This document shows, one piece after another, positions 5,455-7,127 of a DNA stretch of 7,127 bases. The notes under the pieces were generated by a model. It had not been told where the DNA came from. It did no database searches and saw only the letters and a program-made list of their open reading frames with translations. The DNA lies in assembly GCA_947175005.1 (NCBI GenBank), contig CAMWLD010000114.1:1-7127 (forward strand), in the 5' to 3' direction. Position numbers and translations under genes: made by a program. Source of the stretch: an uncultured Ruminococcus sp. Its GTDB lineage: Bacteria; Bacillota; Clostridia; Oscillospirales; Ruminococcaceae. Position 1 is the stretch's first letter. Each line of letters opens with the position of its first letter.

Positions 5455-6450
5455 ATACAAAATGTTATCCTTCCCCCTCGGCTTGAAAAGGGAGACACGA
5501 TAGGTATTTTCAATTCCTCCTATCCCATAACAGCAGAATCACCCGATGCTGCAAAAAGGGCGGAGGCATTTCTAAAAGCAAAAAAATATATCATAAAACA
5601 TGGAAAGCTTTGGGGCTGCATAGATTCATACCGCACAGCATCGGCAAAAGAAAGAGCCGATGAATTCAACGAATTGCTTTATGACAGATCGGTAAAATGT
5701 ATCATGGCAAGCATAGGCGGCTTTGTCACTAATTCCATGCTGCCGTATATTGACTATGACTGCTTTATGCAAAATCCGAAAATTGTAGTTGGTATGTCCG
5801 ATATTACCTCGCTGCTTATGGCTTTATATGCCAAAACCGGTGTTACGGTCTATTACGGACCAAATATGGTAACCTCCTACGCAAGACTTGAGCCGTATTC
5901 CGATACTGCACTTTCGACATTTGAAAACGTAGTGAATCAACGTTTTGGATATACTTATAAAATGCCCGATCATTATTCCGATGAGGTGATTGACTGGAAT
6001 CAGAATTTAGATACAGAGAGAGTCCTTGAAAATAAAATGTTTACCTTATCAGGCGGTAAGGTGATCGGCAGACTGATAGGCGGAAACCTCAATACCCTCA
6101 CCTCTGTTTGGGGAAGCGAATATATGCCGATGATCAATGAGGGTGATATTCTTTTTCTTGAAAACACCGAGGAATGGGCAGGATATGTGGAGCGATATGT
6201 TTCTTGGCTCAAACTTTGCGGAGTGTTTGATAGGATAGGCGGTCTTATTATTGGCAAACACCGAGCCTTTGATGATCAAGGTACAGGCAAAAAGCCCTAT
6301 GATATCTTACTTGAAATGATAGGCGAGCCTAAGTTTCCAATCCTTGCGGATTTCGACTGCGGGCATACAGCGCCGATGCATACTATGCCAATCGGTGTAA
6401 AAGCGCATCTTGATGCAGATAAACAAATCCTTAAACTAATATACAATTAA
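5455..6450 (+). CDS. S66-family serine peptidase (LD-carboxypeptidase / MccF-like); start uncertain
   Basis: The family cleaves L,D-peptide bonds of murein tetrapeptides (LdcA branch) or amide bonds of toxic peptidyl-nucleotides such as microcin C (MccF branch, self-immunity). About 331 residues from 5455. Visible marks are the entry motif LPPRLEKGDTIGIF, the nucleophile Ser in GMSDIT (5797-5799), the RLIGGNL segment, the acid Glu in LFLEN (6160-6162) and the His in FDCGHTAPMHTMPIG (6364-6366). Their spacing resembles MccF (Ser118/Glu243/His310). No signal peptide is seen. The open frame extends back to 5401, but TTG 5401 and TTG 5431 lack ribosome binding sites, and the residues they add do not look like the family. 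The start given is the ATA that fits the strong site; a one-base deletion after ATG 5462 is the main alternative. The gene looks AT-richer than its neighbours, hinting at transfer. MccF-like versus LdcA-like substrate is unresolved. Confidence 0.85.
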   Translation: MQNVILPPRLEKGDTIGIFNSSYPITAESPDAAKRAEAFLKAKKYIIKHGKLWGCIDSYRTASAKERADEFNELLYDRSVKCIMASIGGFVTNSMLPYIDYDCFMQNPKIVVGMSDITSLLMALYAKTGVTVYYGPNMVTSYARLEPYSDTALSTFENVVNQRFGYTYKMPDHYSDEVIDWNQNLDTERVLENKMFTLSGGKVIGRLIGGNLNTLTSVWGSEYMPMINEGDILFLENTEEWAGYVERYVSWLKLCGVFDRIGGLIIGKHRAFDDQGTGKKPYDILLEMIGEPKFPILADFDCGHTAPMHTMPIGVKAHLDADKQILKLIYN

Positions 6451-6494
6451 GAAAAACGTATAAGCCTATGGCAAGAACATAACCAAAAAGTAAA

Positions 6495-6526
6495 CCCGAA
6501 AACGGTTCATCCAAACCGCTTTCGGG
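6495..6526 (-). terminator. Intrinsic terminator of the minus-strand phosphoesterase gene
   Basis: CCCGAAA (6495-6501), A, CGGTT (6503-6507), a 6-base loop, AACCG (6514-6518), C, TTTCGGG (6520-6526). In minus-strand RNA the A/C mismatch becomes a G-U pair, giving 13 continuous pairs, and the stem is followed by TTTACTTTTT. On the plus strand the stem is interrupted and no T-tract follows. The hairpin therefore serves the minus-strand gene mainly, although it may also slow plus-strand transcripts from the S66 gene. Confidence 0.8.
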
Positions 6527-6638
6527 CTAAAAACTTCTATATGGGTATTCCGCTTTACAGCAGTCCCGTTTGCTTTTAATTTATATGGTGGTTTGGCGAG
6601 ATTTTCTCCCTAAGCCTTGGTTGGAAGCTAGCCTATAA

Positions 6639-7127
6639 TCAGCTGTTCACAAGGTCGATCACCACCAGTTCGGGATTATTGAAAATTCTGGGGATAACGG
6701 TTTTGGTGCGGCAAAGTCCGCGGCTTACTATCATACAGGAATCGTCAAAGTCAAAACGACCTCCGGAATATTTGGGGAAGATACCCTCCCCCGGAGAAAA
6801 CAATCCGTTTTGTGAAAAGGGCAGCCGCCACTGACCTCCATGGGCGTGGCCGCAGAGAATAAGGTCGAATTTTCCGAAAGAGCGGTAATAGTCTATATCC
6901 TCGGGAAAATGGCAGAGTAGGACTTCAAAGTCTGAGGATTTCCCGGTATTATCGGGAGTTTGTGCCGTATCGGCTTGGTTAATGGAATCATCGGTTGACG
7001 GTGTGAGAGTGCTGAGACCGTCAGCACATTTTGCTACGCTGTCCGCCCAGTCTATGCTGTTGTCAACGGCACGGGCTGCGCCGCATATGGTTATGCCGCT
7101 TATGTTGATATTCTCCCCCTCTAAAAC
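6639..7127 (-). CDS. Metallophosphoesterase (calcineurin-like), 3' part only
   Basis: The last 162 codons of a minus-strand gene that runs off the right edge. It ends with a TGA stop (complement of 6639-6641). It resembles YkuE-type metallophosphoesterases, which use two metal ions to hydrolyse phosphoesters. Visible landmarks are the metal-ligand His in LLCHFPED (fragment residue 73), the family hallmark CGHAHGGQWRLPF (His94 and His96), SRGL (135-138) and a closing PELVVIDL segment. The N-terminal DxH, GDxxD and GNHE motifs must lie beyond the window. A hydrophilic stretch at fragment residues about 36-66, rich in Ser, Thr, Asp and Asn, interrupts the core. The gene converges with the S66 peptidase gene, and a good terminator lies about 110 bases after its stop. 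Substrate and any membrane anchor cannot be judged from this part. Confidence 0.85.
   Translation of the reverse strand, partial: VLEGENINISGITICGAARAVDNSIDWADSVAKCADGLSTLTPSTDDSINQADTAQTPDNTGKSSDFEVLLCHFPEDIDYYRSFGKFDLILCGHAHGGQWRLPFSQNGLFSPGEGIFPKYSGGRFDFDDSCMIVSRGLCRTKTVIPRIFNNPELVVIDLVNS

Overview
This window looks like chromosomal DNA from a Gram-positive bacterium of the Clostridia, perhaps a Ruminococcus-like member. That placement is an inference. It rests on moderately GC-rich genes separated by very AT-rich gaps, AAAGGA/GAGGTGAT ribosome binding sites, near-perfect vegetative promoters and the protein families present. No rRNA, tRNA, CRISPR array, transposase or phage gene was seen.

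Positions 1-3153 look like one transcription unit. An AT-rich leader holds a consensus promoter (TTGACA-17-TATAAT, 186-214) with a small inverted repeat just upstream. It drives a TrpB2-type tryptophan synthase beta chain (280-1653), a TVP38/TMEM64-family membrane protein (1695-2375) and a cytoplasmic SGNH/GDSL-type hydrolase (2392-3153). No terminator lies between these genes, and the stop codon of the membrane protein touches the ribosome binding site of the hydrolase. The pairing of a putative lipid-handling membrane protein with an esterase-like enzyme is suggestive but unproven. No trpA or other trp gene is present.

Positions 3154-3490 are a structured non-coding stretch with several inverted repeats. 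It ends in an extended -10 promoter for a 571-residue phosphoglucomutase/phosphomannomutase (3491-5206), which interconverts hexose 1- and 6-phosphates. A strong imperfect hairpin follows at 5272-5316.

A second fully consensus promoter (5320-5348, also with an extended -10) starts immediately after that hairpin. It drives a visibly AT-richer gene for an S66 serine peptidase (LD-carboxypeptidase/MccF type, ending at 6450). This gene has no ATG, GTG or TTG in frame at its strong ribosome binding site, and the only nearby ATG is out of frame.

The right edge holds the 3' part of a minus-strand metallophosphoesterase (6639-7127, truncated by the window edge), convergent with the S66 gene. Between them is a hairpin whose pairing and T-tract show that it terminates the minus-strand gene. 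I found no clear evidence of a new multi-gene system. The points most worth checking are the S66 start region, the structured 3154-3490 gap and the hydrophilic insert in the phosphoesterase.
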